In this document: positions 46,170-58,968 of the stretch, piece by piece
How the letters are laid out: every line of letters begins with the position of its first letter
How positions within the stretch are numbered: the first letter of the stretch is position 1
NCBI GenBank assembly: GCA_038502055.1
Contig: JAXRKN010000014.1
Span: 1-64,000, forward strand
Origin: Tanytarsus gracilentus
Taxonomy: Eukaryota; Arthropoda; Insecta; Diptera; Chironomidae
Length of the DNA stretch: 64,000 nucleotides
Direction of reading: 5' to 3'
The notes under the pieces: generated by a model
Database searches by the model: none
What the model was told of the DNA's origin: nothing
Seen by the model: only the letters and a program-made list of their open reading frames with translations
Made by a program: the position numbers and the translations under genes

Positions 46170-49100
46170 AGGTCAAAAGCCTTAACTTGACACCTGATCA
46201 ATCATCGCTCTCACTCTGGGCTATAATAGCGTCCAAAATGTTAAATTACAAAACACTCACTACATGAATCAAGTTACAAATTAACCGCTTTAGATTCCAG
46301 CCATCAACATAACTCAATAAATACGCGCAAATTTCATCGCAGCGAGAAAATAATAATAAAAAAAAATTGTGACAAACAAGAAGAAGAAAGTTTTTAGATC
46401 ACTGTGTGAGCAGGGCGAATTTTTCTTCTTCTTTAATTGCATGCGAGTGGCAGTAAAAAAAGTCGTTTGACAACTTAAAAGTTGCAAGATTCGAATGCGA
46501 GTTAAATTTAATGATTTTGAATGGAAAAAAAGTTGTGAAATATTTTTTAAGTTTTTTTTTTGGGAATTTTGAGTTGGAAATTTTTTTAAATAATTTTTTT
46601 AAATTTTTCTCTAATTTTTGTATTTTTCAAAATTCGCATCTCAAATTTTTATTTTTATTTTTTCTCTTTTCATTCATCAAAAATTAAACTCGATTTAGAC
46701 TTCAATCATCGACGTCAATTTCGCTTGTCATTCTCAATCGTAACAATTGCATTAAATTGACATAAAAAACTCCTCAACAATCTCGCATATGTTCAGCAAC
46801 AGAAGCTTACGAAAAAAAAGATCTTTCATTGTGCATTGAAAGCGAGAAAGAAAGTGTTGCATCACGAATTTTTAATTTCGCGTATAAAATTTACTTCTTT
46901 TCTTTTGCGAGGTGAGTTTTATTATTGAATGCATGCACATGGAGAGCACATGCTTGCGTTGCGAGTTTATTAGAGCTTTGAAGTGAAAAATTGTGGAAAT
47001 TATTTAGCGAGTGTGAAGAAGAAGGTTGATGAACTTGGGGAGGGGTTGAATGGATTTGGGGTTTTAAGAGATTTTTTAAATTTTAGAATGAAAATTGAGT
47101 AAAATTATTGAAATTTTTTTATTTTTTGTAGATTTTAAAAATTATTTTAATTTTTTCTTTTAATTTTTTTATATTTTTGATATTTTTATAATTTTCATAA
47201 ATTTTTAATTTTCATAAATTTTTAATTTTTTTAATATTTTTAATATTTTTAATATTTTTAATAATTTTAATAATTTTAATAATTTTAATAATTTTAATAA
47301 TTTGAATAATTTAAATTTTAACTTTCAATAAATATTTTATAGCTCGAACTTCACCAAAAATTCTACAATTTTTTTTCTCATCTTCTATCTTTTTACCACC
47401 ATTCAAAACCTCATAAATTTCTTCTCCAATTAAAATTTCCTTTCATCACTAAAAACTTCCCCAATTTGTGCTAAAAAAAGCGAAGCCGGTAGCGAAAAAC
47501 AAAAATAACAACTCAATAAAAGCGCACAAAAGAAAGTTGCGCCACACTAAAAATTTCTTTCCAATTAATTCATTTCACTTTGGAAATTACAAACGCACAT
47601 ATAATGCGCTCGATTAGATGACCTGGCGAAATGTGAATTTGTTCGACGTAAGAAAAATTTAGTTTCTTTGATTTAAATTGCAATGTTTGAATTATGCAGA
47701 TGGCTTAAGTTGAAGTTGTTGAGAAACAAAATAAAATTTAAATTGGATAAAAATGAAACTAAATTTTTAATTATGGAATTTTTGAAAATAATTCTGAATT
47801 TTTTTAAATCAAACCATGAAAAATATTTCAATCAGAAAAAAATCATTTTTTATTTCTCTCACAACGATTCAAAGTCAAGTTTGTGATGCCAATTACCTCA
47901 ACCACCATATGAGAAGAAAAATTGCGTAATTTCGAGTTGAGCAAATAAATAATAAAATTATTTTTAATGTTTTTGGAGAAAAAAGAGAGAAAAAGTTACT
48001 CAATCACTTCACGCTAGACGCACGAGCGATTTGAGGTATTAATTTCATTTACATTTCTAATGCGCTTTATATCATTTATAGCGAGAGATGATGATTGAGC
48101 GAGATCTGAGGCTGAGTTGAAATGGATCAAAAAAATATATTCAAAAAATTTTAAACCGCAACGAAAAAGCGTTAAATTGAAATGAATTAAAAGAATTAAA
48201 GAAGAAAATCAAGAGTGATGGAAAATTTTATGGATGATTCAGAAATTTTAAGAATTGTTTCAAAAAAATTATTAAATTTGAATTTTTTGTTTTTAAATCT
48301 TAATTTTACATTTATGACCCAAAAATAAATCTAAAATTTTTCGAAATCTTCTTCCTACCCTCATTCAACATCAATTGCTCTATCTCACATCATTTCTTAC
48401 TTTTACCACATGCAATTATCGCCATTTGCAGAGTCATCTCATGTAATTTCCTCTCCGTCATAAAAACAGCAACTAATGCATCTCTAAATAGTTCGTCTGC
48501 ATGTTAAACGCATCAACAAAAGACCAATGCCATAAATCAATCAATCAATTACTCGCAGCATTCACAACATTCATCAATTTTTAGAGCCCAAAAATCATCA
48601 AATTCACAGCAGGAAGGCAGAAAAAGAATTTAAATGCAGAAGTTTTCGCCCGGAGAAGAAAAAATAAACAATTGAAAATGAGCAGAAGGAAGAAGATCGT
48701 AAAAAGTTTTATGACTCGAGTGTAAGTAAAGTACAGAGATGAGAATGTAAAGATAAAAATGTGTAATTGTTGTTTTGTGTTTGTTTGAATAATTTTGCTA
48801 AATAGAAAAAAAGATTTGTGAAGAAAAAGTCGTAAAATTTTTTGCTGTGAGAATTTTTTGAGCGGGAAAGTGAAAATTTTAAATCTTTCATGGGGGTTTG
48901 TAAATTTAAATTAATTTTTATAAACATTTTATTTTTTAAAAAAATTCAAACAAATTACTAGAATTTTTCAAAAATTTCACAAATTTAATTTGAAATTTTT
49001 TATGTTAAAAATTTAAACAAATTTTTGCATTTCAAACTCAAAATTAAAACCCTCAAAATTTTCCATCTCATAACATGAAATTAAATCCAAAACCAACGTT

Positions 49101-50993
49101 ATTCAAACTCTCATGCGTGCAGATTGCGTAAATGCAGACAAATTCCAAATAAATTGCAATCGAAGAATTTCAAATTTTTAATTTCCATGAATTATTTTAT
49201 ATGGATTTGTTTTTGATTGATTTATTGCTAAATTGGAGTTGTGGGTTTGATTGGAATTGAGTTGAGGTAGGTGATTCTGTAAGTGATTGAATTAACAAGT
49301 TGAGAAGTGAGTTTACAGCTTTTTTAGGTAAGTTAATTTTTATGAAATTGGTTGTAAAAAAATATTAAAATTTATGAGTAAAAAATTTTAAGAAAATAAA
49401 ATTCAAAAAAATTACAACCTTTTAACTTTCAGATTAAAATTTAAACAATTAAAAATGAAACTAATTTAAAAATTTAACCTAAAAAATTTCAAAATTTTAC
49501 CTTAAAAAATTTCAAAATTTTAACTAAGAAAAATTCAAAATTTTACCTAAGAAAGTTTAGCCCCAACAAATTTCAAAATTTAATCTTAAAAAATTCCAAA
49601 TTTTTTTAGCTTCAATAAAATATCAAAAATCCGCTCCCAAAATTTATTTATTCAAACCTCAATAAACGAACCGATAAAAATCTCCAATTACTTCGCTCAA
49701 TAAATTAACCGCAAACACTTTTTTCTCCTTCATTTATTTTCTGAATAAAAAAGATCAAATTTCTCAATCCAAAAAAATGGAAATTAAAAATTAATTAATT
49801 GAAGGCGAAAAGAATTAATCGCATTCAAGTTTGTAAAATTATACTTGCGAAAGAGAGCTCAAAAATTAAGCGAGTGAGTGACAAAAGTGCAGTCGAGTAT
49901 AAATTGTGGATCATCTGAGATTATCGGGTAAAAAAATGTTTATTGTGAAGTTAATTAACGTCAAAAACACAATGTGAAAAATTGCATTCAAAAAATGCTG
50001 CAATTAATTGAGAATTAAAATAAAAATGAAATTTTGAGAGCGAAAAATTATGAAAATTTTTTTCTGTAATTATAAAATCAAAAAATTAATTTCTGCAAAA
50101 TTAAATTTAACATTTTCACAAAAAAATTACAAAAAACTCAATAAATTTTCTAAATAAATAAATATTTTTAAATTTTACGACTTTAATCGTCACGTTTCGT
50201 CCCCTGAGTCCCTCAACCTACCTTTCCTGCATGTTCAACATCATTCCTTGCATCACCACACGGCATTCAATTCTATTTGTTCATTTTCTCTAAACATTTT
50301 ACGACTTTTTTCTTCGCTCTATTGTGACAGATTTCAAAGAGTGTCAAAAGCGACATAAAAATAAAAATTCATAAGAATGAGGAAGCGATAAAAATCTCGT
50401 TCGACAAATTTTTATGACTCTGCAAAAAAATGAATTCAAAAAATTTACTTTGTTTAAATTTTATTGCATTTTTATTGTTGGCTTTAAATTTGAAAATTCT
50501 TTTTTTCGCGCGAGATTTCTTGAGGGAATTTTACCTTTTTCGGATTAATGCCTGGAATTGGATGCAACTGCGTTTGAGTCGTAAAATGAATGAAAAAAAT
50601 ATAATAAAAAAGAAATAAAAATTTGTTTACTGTTTCTAATTATTGAATGAGAGGGAATACGCAGGATGAGAAGATTTTCAGATGTCAAGTCCGCTTTCAG
50701 TCATGTTTCACTTTCCATTTTCAACCAAGTTTCACTTTCATGTTGTTCGCCGGTGTTGAGGAATTTTTGAGCATTGATTATTTTTTGCTTGTCGAATGAA
50801 ATTTTATAGTTTAATTAATTTTGGGTATTTTTGGGAGATTAAATTAAAATCCTCAAACAAATTTAAAAATTCAAAAATATTTTCAAAAGTTATATTTTCT
50901 AGTTCGTTAAATAATTGAAGCATAAAAAATTAAATTCGCTTAAATTTTCCAGAAAAAAAATATTTTTTTGTATTTTATTAAAAATCTTGTCAC
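46170..50993. other. AT-rich intergenic DNA, simple repeats only
   Basis: No gene recognised. A simple AATAATTTT / AATATTTTT run occupies about 47200-47310. Short open frames (60-75 codons) are low-complexity and considered chance. Confidence 0.5.
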
Positions 50994-51025
50994 GGATCCT
51001 TAAAGAAGAAGCAAAAAAGTAACCA

Positions 51026-51128
51026 GCCCGACGCGGGTATCGAACCCGCAACCTTGAGATTTTCTCTATATGTACCTCTTGAGGCCTCATATAAGAGTCT
51101 CACGCTCTGCCAATTGAGCTAGCCAGGC
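51026..51128 (-). tRNA. tRNA-Lys(CTT) with 31-nt intron
   Basis: On the minus strand the gene reads GCCTGGC TA GCTC ... GAGC, anticodon arm TGAGA CTCTTA/A TCTCA, T arm GCGGG TTCGATA CCCGC and acceptor 3' strand GTCGGGC, with two G-U pairs in the acceptor stem. Internal boxes TAGCTCAATTGG and GGTTCGATACC match Pol III A and B boxes. A 31-base intron sits after position 37; it contains AAGAG, complementary to CTCTT of the anticodon loop, as usual for tRNA introns. The body closely resembles insect tRNA-Lys(CTT). A T6 terminator follows (51013-51018). The intron differs from the plus-strand copy at one base. Confidence 0.9.
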
Positions 51129-51491
51129 GATTTGTGTTGTTGAGGTTCAGTTGGCAAAGCGAATTATTTAAGCTAAGGAGTGAAAAACGCGTGAACATGA
51201 TCTTAAAAATTTCATTATATTTTATTTTTGATGATCGTGTACGTTTTATTTCGCTTTTTAAATTACTGTGTTATATTTTACACAAAACATTAAAAGAATA
51301 AAAGTTTAAATCATAAAATATAAAATTAATTTTAATCTGAGATTTTATAAGTTCAAAATTCTAATTGCTTTAAAGTTGTTCTAAATTTAAATTTTAAATG
51401 TAAATCTTATTTAACGATTGAAATTTTCAAAAGTTTTTTACTCCTTAGCTTAAATTATTCATTTGCCAAATGAACCTCAACAACACAAATC

Positions 51492-51594
51492 GCCTGGCTA
51501 GCTCAATTGGCAGAGCGTGAGACTCTTATATGAGGCCTCAAGAGGTACATGTAGAGAAAATCTCAAGGTTGCGGGTTCGATACCCGCGTCGGGC
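51492..51594 (+). tRNA. tRNA-Lys(CTT) with 31-nt intron, inverted second copy
   Basis: Mature part identical to the minus-strand copy at 51026-51128; the intron has G instead of A at one position (ACATGTAGAG against ACATATAGAG). The same A and B boxes, stems and intron-anticodon complementarity are present. A T6 Pol III terminator lies at 51602-51607. The two genes are transcribed away from each other, so a read through both would fold into a hairpin. Confidence 0.9.
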
Positions 51595-51767
51595 TGGTTA
51601 CTTTTTTGCTCCTTCTTTTAGGATCCTCGATATGCTTTCAAATAAAATTCAAAAAAATATTTTTTTGAGTAAAATTTTTTGTGCTGTCATTTAGAAATAA
51701 AATTTTAAAATATTTTATCAGATTATTAATAATTTCAGATATTTCACGTTACAATTGACTGAAATTT

Positions 51768-52100
51768 ATCGTGCTAGGGATTATCGAGTTGAATATTAAA
51801 TACACTAATTTGCCCATAAAAGGAAAATGCAAATCTTTCAGAATATTCATGAGATGATGCAAGCTTTAAGTTGACTTGCAATTACTTTAATTTAATTTAT
51901 GAGCTTGAAAAAAAATTTGTCATTTGCTTAAAGAGTCAAAAGGTTTTTAATTTTTAATTTTTAATTTTTATGAATAGAGCAATAAAAAAATTAATTAAAT
52001 TAAATTTATTAAAGAATTCAACAGAAAAGAAACAAAATTAAATTTATGACAATTTGTGTAATTAATAATTAATATTCAACTCGATAATCCCTCGTACGAT
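51768..52100. mobile_element. Possible short inverted-repeat element
   Basis: A 30-base inverted repeat, arms 51768-51797 and 52071-52100, contains AGGGATTATCGAGTTGAATA with two mismatches in all. Weaker inverted similarity continues outward (TTTCACGTT near 51742 and its inverse near 52115). The interior is A/T-rich and non-coding. It could be a MITE or simply a second inverted duplication next to the tRNA pair. Confidence 0.5.
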
Positions 52101-54120
52101 GAAGCTCATTGTTTTGAAACGTGAAAAGTCTGGAATTAATTGTTCTATGGGATCTCTCTCTCACACACGTTCAGTTAAAAAAAATTATTTAATAAATATT
52201 AAGATGAAAAAAGTGTAAAATCTCAATATAGCTCGATACTTTCAAAATTAACCAGGTTAACATCATTTTAATCCACTCAAAGTACTCAAAATGTCATGAA
52301 AAATTTATTTAAATTCTTTTAAAGTGTAAACAAATTGCGCAATGACTTTTAAATCCTTTTTTACTGCACTTATAAATTTTTTCTTATCGCCTCGACGTAA
52401 ATTTAAATTTTAAAACTGAACTTTGTAAACAACTTGTTTATTTTTCTAAGCTAATTAAAGCTGCATCAGGTTGCAATTTTGTTATTGTTTTTTTTCACAT
52501 TCTGCTATCGCTCGAAATTATTATGCAAGAATTTTTATTTACGTCACGTTTGATTATTTTTTCCTCTTTCACTCGAGAAGTTGTTTTAAAAATAAGTAGA
52601 AGAAAAAATATAAAACTTATTTGCTTGTGAATGAAATTGAATAAAAATTTAATGAGGAAAAAAATGTCGTGATGTTTACGGAAAAAAATTGTCGAGTATT
52701 TTGGAGGCTCGACAGGAATTTTGTTATTGTGACCTGAATTTTTTCTTTTATTTCTTTTGAAATTTGTTTACTAAAATTTTAATTTTTGACGTTTTAAATT
52801 TCTTAGATTTGAATATTGCAAAACTTTTCAATTAATTTTTTGAGTTCAATTTTTATTATTTTTAAAAAATTGAAATTATTTTTGCTCATAAAAAATAAAT
52901 TTTTGCATTTTTTGACTAAAAACTTCCTGAATTTTTTGTTAATTTTTTAAATTAACAGAACAAATGAATTCGTAGACAAAAAAGATTCAAGAAACCGGCG
53001 CCGAAAAATGTGTGAATTCTTCTCTTGAACATGATACGCAATAAAAATTTATTATCATCATTTTAAAATGTAAATTTTCGTGTCTCTTTTTGGCGAAGAA
53101 TTTTTTCGGTGGTTGATGTCAAAAAATTAGCTTTATTTATTTTCCTGAAGGTCGATTGGATGCTAAAAAATGTTTAATTTCCCTCTTGACCTCAAGTGTT
53201 TACAAATTTGCCTCAGACACACACTTCAGCTCACTTTTTAGTGTCCAAGTCTAGACGAAACTCGCAGTAATAAAAAATTTACAACAATTTTTCAAAAACT
53301 TTTATCGTCAGCGAAATTTGCATTTTTAATTCTGATTTACAAGCTCATAATATTTACAAAACAAATTACGTCAAATACTTTTATAAACTCGCTCGTTTTG
53401 TGCACGAGAGGATGTCAAAAGTTTAATTTGAGAAATGCAAAGCTTGCAAAAGCCAAAAGGAAGTTTTAATCGTGTGATGAATATTTATTCGAAATTAAAT
53501 TATTTTGTAGCTAATTAAATGAAATAAAATATTTTTTTTGAGTGATAAGCGATGAGGAACGAAGCTAAGCTTTTATGGGTCAATTGTTGGAATTTGAATT
53601 AATTAGAATTTTTGCTTAAAACTTTTTAAAAAATTAATCAAACTTGAGTCAATTGGTTGGAAAATAATTTTTTAAAATTTTTTATGAAAACATAAAGATA
53701 AATTTAAAAAAAATTTTGTAATTTTTTAAAATTTAGGGTGAGGGTCTCTAAAAACGGCGTTAACCTAAAGTTGAAAATATTTTATTTTATTCAATAATCA
53801 AACGATCAAAATTTAATTTCTGAAGGATAAAAATAATTGTCAATTTAAGTTTAAAATTCAACTTTAAACCAATCACCCTAATGTTTTTATATTTTTCACC
53901 TGAAAATTATTTAATCAATAAAAGCTGCACATTTCAATTTTATAAACCTAAAATTCCAGCTGCACTTTTCACTCAAATAATTTTTAATTCTATTTCATTT
54001 ATTTTCTTATCACTTCACTCTTAATGTTTTCTTCTTTCTTGTCAGACTAAGTCAACATTGACAAGCTCATTAGCAAACAAAGAAATCTTTTTTTATAACC
54101 CAAAAGTGTAACTTTATGCG
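52101..54120. other. AT-rich intergenic DNA with one small inverted-repeat candidate
   Basis: At 53733-53881 a 149-bp segment starts TTAGGGTGA and ends TCACCCTAA, with further inverted similarity inside (AACCTAAAGTTGAA against TTCAACTTTAAACC); it may be a MITE. Otherwise nothing is recognised. Confidence 0.4.
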
Positions 54121-55095
54121 CCTATTTCCGTCCGTCTTCTGTCTGTCTGTCTGTCTTCTTCCTCTTTCCTTCGAGATCTCGGCTCCTGAGATAGCTAGAG
54201 ACTTCTAGTTTTCGAAATGGTAGGTCTATGAATTTAGATTCGGCCATTTTTGGAATTATGAGTGTCATGTCCTCAGGTCGTGCCTTGGTATGCCCTAAAT
54301 GCCATTTTTCATACAAATTTCCTGTTATATGGCTTCATGTATGTCGTTGAACTCGTATTTTATCAGGAATCGAAAGGCATTGATGATATTTGAGGAATTT
54401 TCATGGCTCGTGCACCAATGTCCATCACGGCCTGCCAGTAGTGCCCCTAAGTCCATTTTTTAAAAGTATGGCTTCATGTACCTCGTTGAACTCGTAATTG
54501 CATCAGGAATTGATTGGCATTGATGATTTTGAAGAATGACCGTCACGGCCGGCCAGGAGTGTAAGGTGCCACTAATGTCCATTTTTTAGAAGTATGGCTT
54601 CATGTACCTCATTGAACTCGTAATTGGACAGGAATCGATTGGATGGATCTGAAAATGGACACTGTGGAAAATGAAACACAGTGGAAAATGGAACATGGTT
54701 GAAAACGGAACGCAATGGAAAATGGAAAAAATGGAAAATGAAACACAATGGAAAATGAAAAAGAAAATGGAACACAATGGAAAATGGAAAAATGGATAAT
54801 GGAACATAGTGGAAAATGAAACAAATGGAAAATGAAACAAATGGAAAAGGAACACAGTGGAAAATGAAACAAATAGAAAATGAAACAAGTCGAAACACAG
54901 TGCAAGCCAATTTGGGAACAATTTTGGGAAGCATTTTGCGAAGCCATTTTTGGAAGCCATTTTTGGGAAGCCATTTTGGAAGCATTTTTGGGAAGCAAAA
55001 GGGAGGCCAGAAGGGGAAGCATAAGGGGAAGCAATACTGATCTGTTAAAGTGGGTTACACGGCAACACCCACGTGTGGGTTTTGAAATCTTTTTT
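54121..55095. repeat. Composite of two dispersed repeat families
   Basis: 54121-54655 resembles the element at 23516-24425 in reverse orientation, including two to three degenerate 120-bp units (GGCTTCATGTACCTCGTTGA, CACGGCCGGCCAGGAGTG) and a CTGT microsatellite near 54145. From 54655 it passes into a minisatellite of AACACAGTGGAAAATGGA-type units, then GGGAAGC-type units (54905-55035), and ends with AATACTGATCT and CGGCAACACCCACGTGTGGG (55053-55080), the tail also found at 32262. Composition differs sharply from the flanks. Open frames here are products of the repeats. Confidence 0.75.
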
Positions 55096-58000
55096 TATAA
55101 CTTTTTCACCCTTCGGAGAGTTTTTACTTTGTTACAATCTCTTTGTGTGATAAAAAGTTACCTTGATAAAAATTTCTTTTAACTTGCACGAAAGAGTTTT
55201 TATTCATGATTAATTTGTTTATTAGTTTGAGTTGTGATAAGAGGATTTTAAAAAAGATATGAGTAAAGCCGATTATGAAAGCGAGAAATGCATTTTTATT
55301 GCTTTGTTTAGTAACTGAGTTCATGATGAAGTTTTGAAAATGTTTAGAGGAATTTTTCTATTTGGGTTTAAATGATCGTTTCCGACTTTTAAAATATTTT
55401 TAAGAAATTAAATAAATCTGAGTATAATTTGTTAAGTGAACCCAAGTACAATTTTTAGAATTTTTTTTGTTCAAATTTAAAAAAATTCGCCTAACTCAAA
55501 AAAAAGTAATTTTCCATCAAAAATATTTTCCACTAATATTGTTTTTTTCATTTATTCCAATTGAGCAAATTGAAGCGAGAGCATTTGCTGATAAGATAAC
55601 AAGGCCACATCATGTCTGCGCTGAAAATTAAAAACAATGTCGAGTGCGATAAGAGTTCATGATGGATCATAAAACTAGAAAAAAAATCTATTGCAAAATG
55701 AAAAAAAAATAAAAAAATAAATGAGAAAAAGTGTTTTATGTGTCAGAAAAAAATTGATGCAATTGAAAATGCGATAAGGAAAAGAGGCGGCATTGAGTCT
55801 GGCGGAGCTTGAGATAAGAAAAATTTTCTAAAATGATTATTGAGTTTTTTAAATTTTTCATATATTTTTGAAAAAATTTTAAATCTATAAATTTAAAAAA
55901 AAATTTATATAAATTTTTTGAAAATTTTTCAAATTTTAAAATGATAATTTTTAATTTTTTTGAAAAGAAATTTTTCGGTATTTAATTTTTAATGTAAAAA
56001 TTTAAATTTCCATTCAAATTATTTTTTCTCCACTTTTTAAATCAACCTTTGCACGTTTTTCATCAAATTTAATCCTCAATTTGTCATCATCATAAAAGTT
56101 GCATTAAATTTTCTTCTAAAAATATAAAAAAAGAACTTTTAACTAGCTTTCGACAATCAAATCATCATCATCAATTTTCATTCTATTTTTTGGCTCCATT
56201 GAGTGTCGCTCATAAAAAGCATCTTCATACAGCTCGCGTTATCATATCTCACTCAATTACTCGCTAAATTTAGCGCACAACGACCTTGTCGAGCACTCGA
56301 CTTGAATGAAATAAATTGAGTCCGGAGCGATCTGGTTTGGCTTCATTAAATGTTTTTGTTGGCTTGAATCGAATTATCAAAAGTCTCTTTTTTTCGGCTG
56401 TACTTAATCAAGTGTCAAAGGTCAGGATGAAACTGGAAAAATTTAATGATGACCGCGATGAGGTCGAAGAACTGACGATAAACCTCATTTTTATCATGCC
56501 GACAATTAATTGCAAATTTTGCAATAAATTTCTTTGTCTTCGAGTGTGGTGAGGGTTTAATAAAAAAATTGCAGTGCATCATAAATTTCGTTGTGATTAT
56601 TTTTTAACTAAAAATTAAAGACGAAAAATTTTAAAATTTTCCTGATTTTTTCTGACATTCAAAAAATTTTTCAAAAAAAATATTATAAGAAAAAGAGAAA
56701 TTGAAATTTTAAATTTTAACGTAAAATAATTAAATAAATTCCAAAAAATTTCTGTCAATTTTCTTCTTAATTTTTTCGCTGCCTTAAACTTCAAAAAAAT
56801 CCCTTAAACTTCACCTCTAATTAAAGCAACACACGCCAATAGACACTAAGTCACTCTTCTTATCGTCCGATGTAATATTTTTAGCATCTCGCCACTCGGC
56901 GCTTGAGTAAACACATCTTGCGAGTTGAAAATAAGTTTCGATATAATTTTGGCACGAGATTTGAAAGAGATTTCGAGTTGAATGTGCTTGTAAAATTCTT
57001 GGAAGCAGAAAAAAATTATCACGACTTTGGCGAGTGGGCAAATTAAGAGTTGAAATTAACCAAATTGTCAGTCATTTAATGAAACTCACATTATCTAAAA
57101 TTATCGCTTTGTTGTTTACATTAAAAAGCGTGTTTTTCGCTGAACATTTTCAAGCATCTTATCACGTAGGCCAGAAGCGTCTCTCTCGAGTGAGTGCAAA
57201 CTCAATTAATTAACTGTCGCTCGGTGGCAAAATAAAAATAAATCAGAATGAGAAAATAAATTTTCAAAGCTGTTGTCAAGCAAAAATGTTCTAGATAATT
57301 GCACTCGAATGATTCAATTGACCTTAATTGGTTTTAAAATAATGTCATGGAAGGGCTTTTAATTAAGTGGAATTGTTTCAGTTTTTAATGCGTGAAATTT
57401 TATAGTTTTTATTGAAAGCAAAATGTTTGAAAATTTACAATGAGAAAAAAAAAATTGAAGGAAAATTTCATTAATTTTTTTTAACAAAAAAATAAAATTT
57501 AATTTTCTAAAAATTGAAAATTAAAAACCAAAAAATTTCAGAAAACTAATTTTTATTTTTACTTAAAAAATTATCAGCAAATTTTTCGCTTAAAAACAAA
57601 TTTTACATCACTCATCGCTCGTCAAGCTGACATTGTGCAATTGCGACATTTTTCAATATTTGCGATAAGATTTTCTCGCATTAAACTTAATTTTATACTA
57701 TTTGACTTGCAATTGTTGACAAATTGAACTTCAATCGTAAATATTTGATTGATTATTATGAGTGAGCTTGTAATGCGATGTAAGATGATTTCGAAGGAGA
57801 ATTGTCAATGCTTCATGAGAGGGAAAATAAATAAATTGAAGGTCGGAAGCTTGAGAATTTGTGAGATTAAAATTTTGTTCTTGAAATAGTTTTTAAAAAA
57901 TATTTTGATGAGTTTTGAATTGTTGAAAAAAATATTTTAATAATTTTTAAATTTTTTTAAAAATATTTAATTATTTTTAAATTTTTTAATAAATTTTGAA

Positions 58001-58968
58001 TTGTTTAAAAAAATATTTTCTGATAAATTTAATTCTTAAATTCAAATTTAAAAATTTATAAAAAAGCTCCAGCTGCTCTTAAAATATCCCATGGAGGTTT
58101 AGTAAATATTTATTAATTTTTAAAATAATTCTTAAATTGTACAATAGAAAAACCTTCAAATTTTCTCCAATGAAAATATCACAATATTTTATATATAAAA
58201 TTTTTAAATTCATCATCTGCAGATCTCACATTTTTTTGACACATTTGAACACAAAAAAATTAATGAGTTTTTCTCATCATTAAAACATGATTGGAATTTA
58301 GGTCTGTACCGATAGAAAAAAATTAAAGAGATAAAATTTTTTGAACATTTGTGTTTGAATAATGACAGAACAATTTTTTAAAAATAAAAATTTCATAGAA
58401 AAAAAAATTTAATAGCTGAAAAAATGCAAAAGTATTTTAGAGTAAACAAATTAATTTCTTGGTTAAATTTAAAAAGTTAATTTAAAACTTATTAAATGCA
58501 AAAGTAAACGCAGCAATTTATTTTTCCGGCTCTTATCAAAAAATTTCATTACCGGCTTTATAATTTTTTTTGTTTGTTTTCTTTGTCAACACATTCGAGC
58601 ACATTTTGTATTGCGAAAAAATAATGATAATGTGGAGAGAAAAAATATATCACACATTCGAGTGATCACGTATGCCATTAGTGGATAATTTTATGGCAAT
58701 TTTAATTAAGAATTTTATTTAAAAAAAATATAAAAATTATTTTTAGAGTTTTAATTTTTAATTTTTTAACTTAATTTTTTAAAAAAATTTATTAAAAATG
58801 TTTTAAAATTTTTAATTAATTTTAATTTCCCTCTCTTAATTCTATAAGATTTTTTTAATTTATTTTTAACTGATTTTATTCTTATCAGATTTTTTCACTA
58901 ACACAAATAAAAAATTTTATTCTCTCTCGAAAATAATCAAAAAACACTTTTCAGTGTGTTACGTAAAG
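55096..58968. other. AT-rich intergenic DNA, no gene recognised
   Basis: No coding exon recognised. Less AT-rich islands at 56200-56560 and 56820-57240 hold short open frames without convincing composition. The last 100 bases are the leader region of the methyltransferase gene. Confidence 0.5.

Larger units (their letters stand above)
50994..51627. repeat. Inverted duplication carrying two tRNA genes
   Basis: Arms 50994-51187 and 51434-51627, about 194 bp each, are inverted copies separated by 246 bp. Besides the tRNA genes they share upstream sequence (CTCCTTAGCTTAAAT, GAACCTCAACAACACAAATC) and downstream sequence (TTACTTTTTTGC, AGGATCC). Divergence is greater outside the tRNA bodies. No target duplication was recognised. 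Confidence 0.9.

Noticed and set aside
54572..55182. Several overlapping open frames on both strands
   Set aside because: All are translations of the GGAAAATGGAACACA-type minisatellite and neighbouring repeat in different frames.
58954..58968. Start of the methyltransferase five codons earlier
   Set aside because: That upstream codon is GTG, not used as a start in animal nuclear genes; the ATG at 58969 is preferred.
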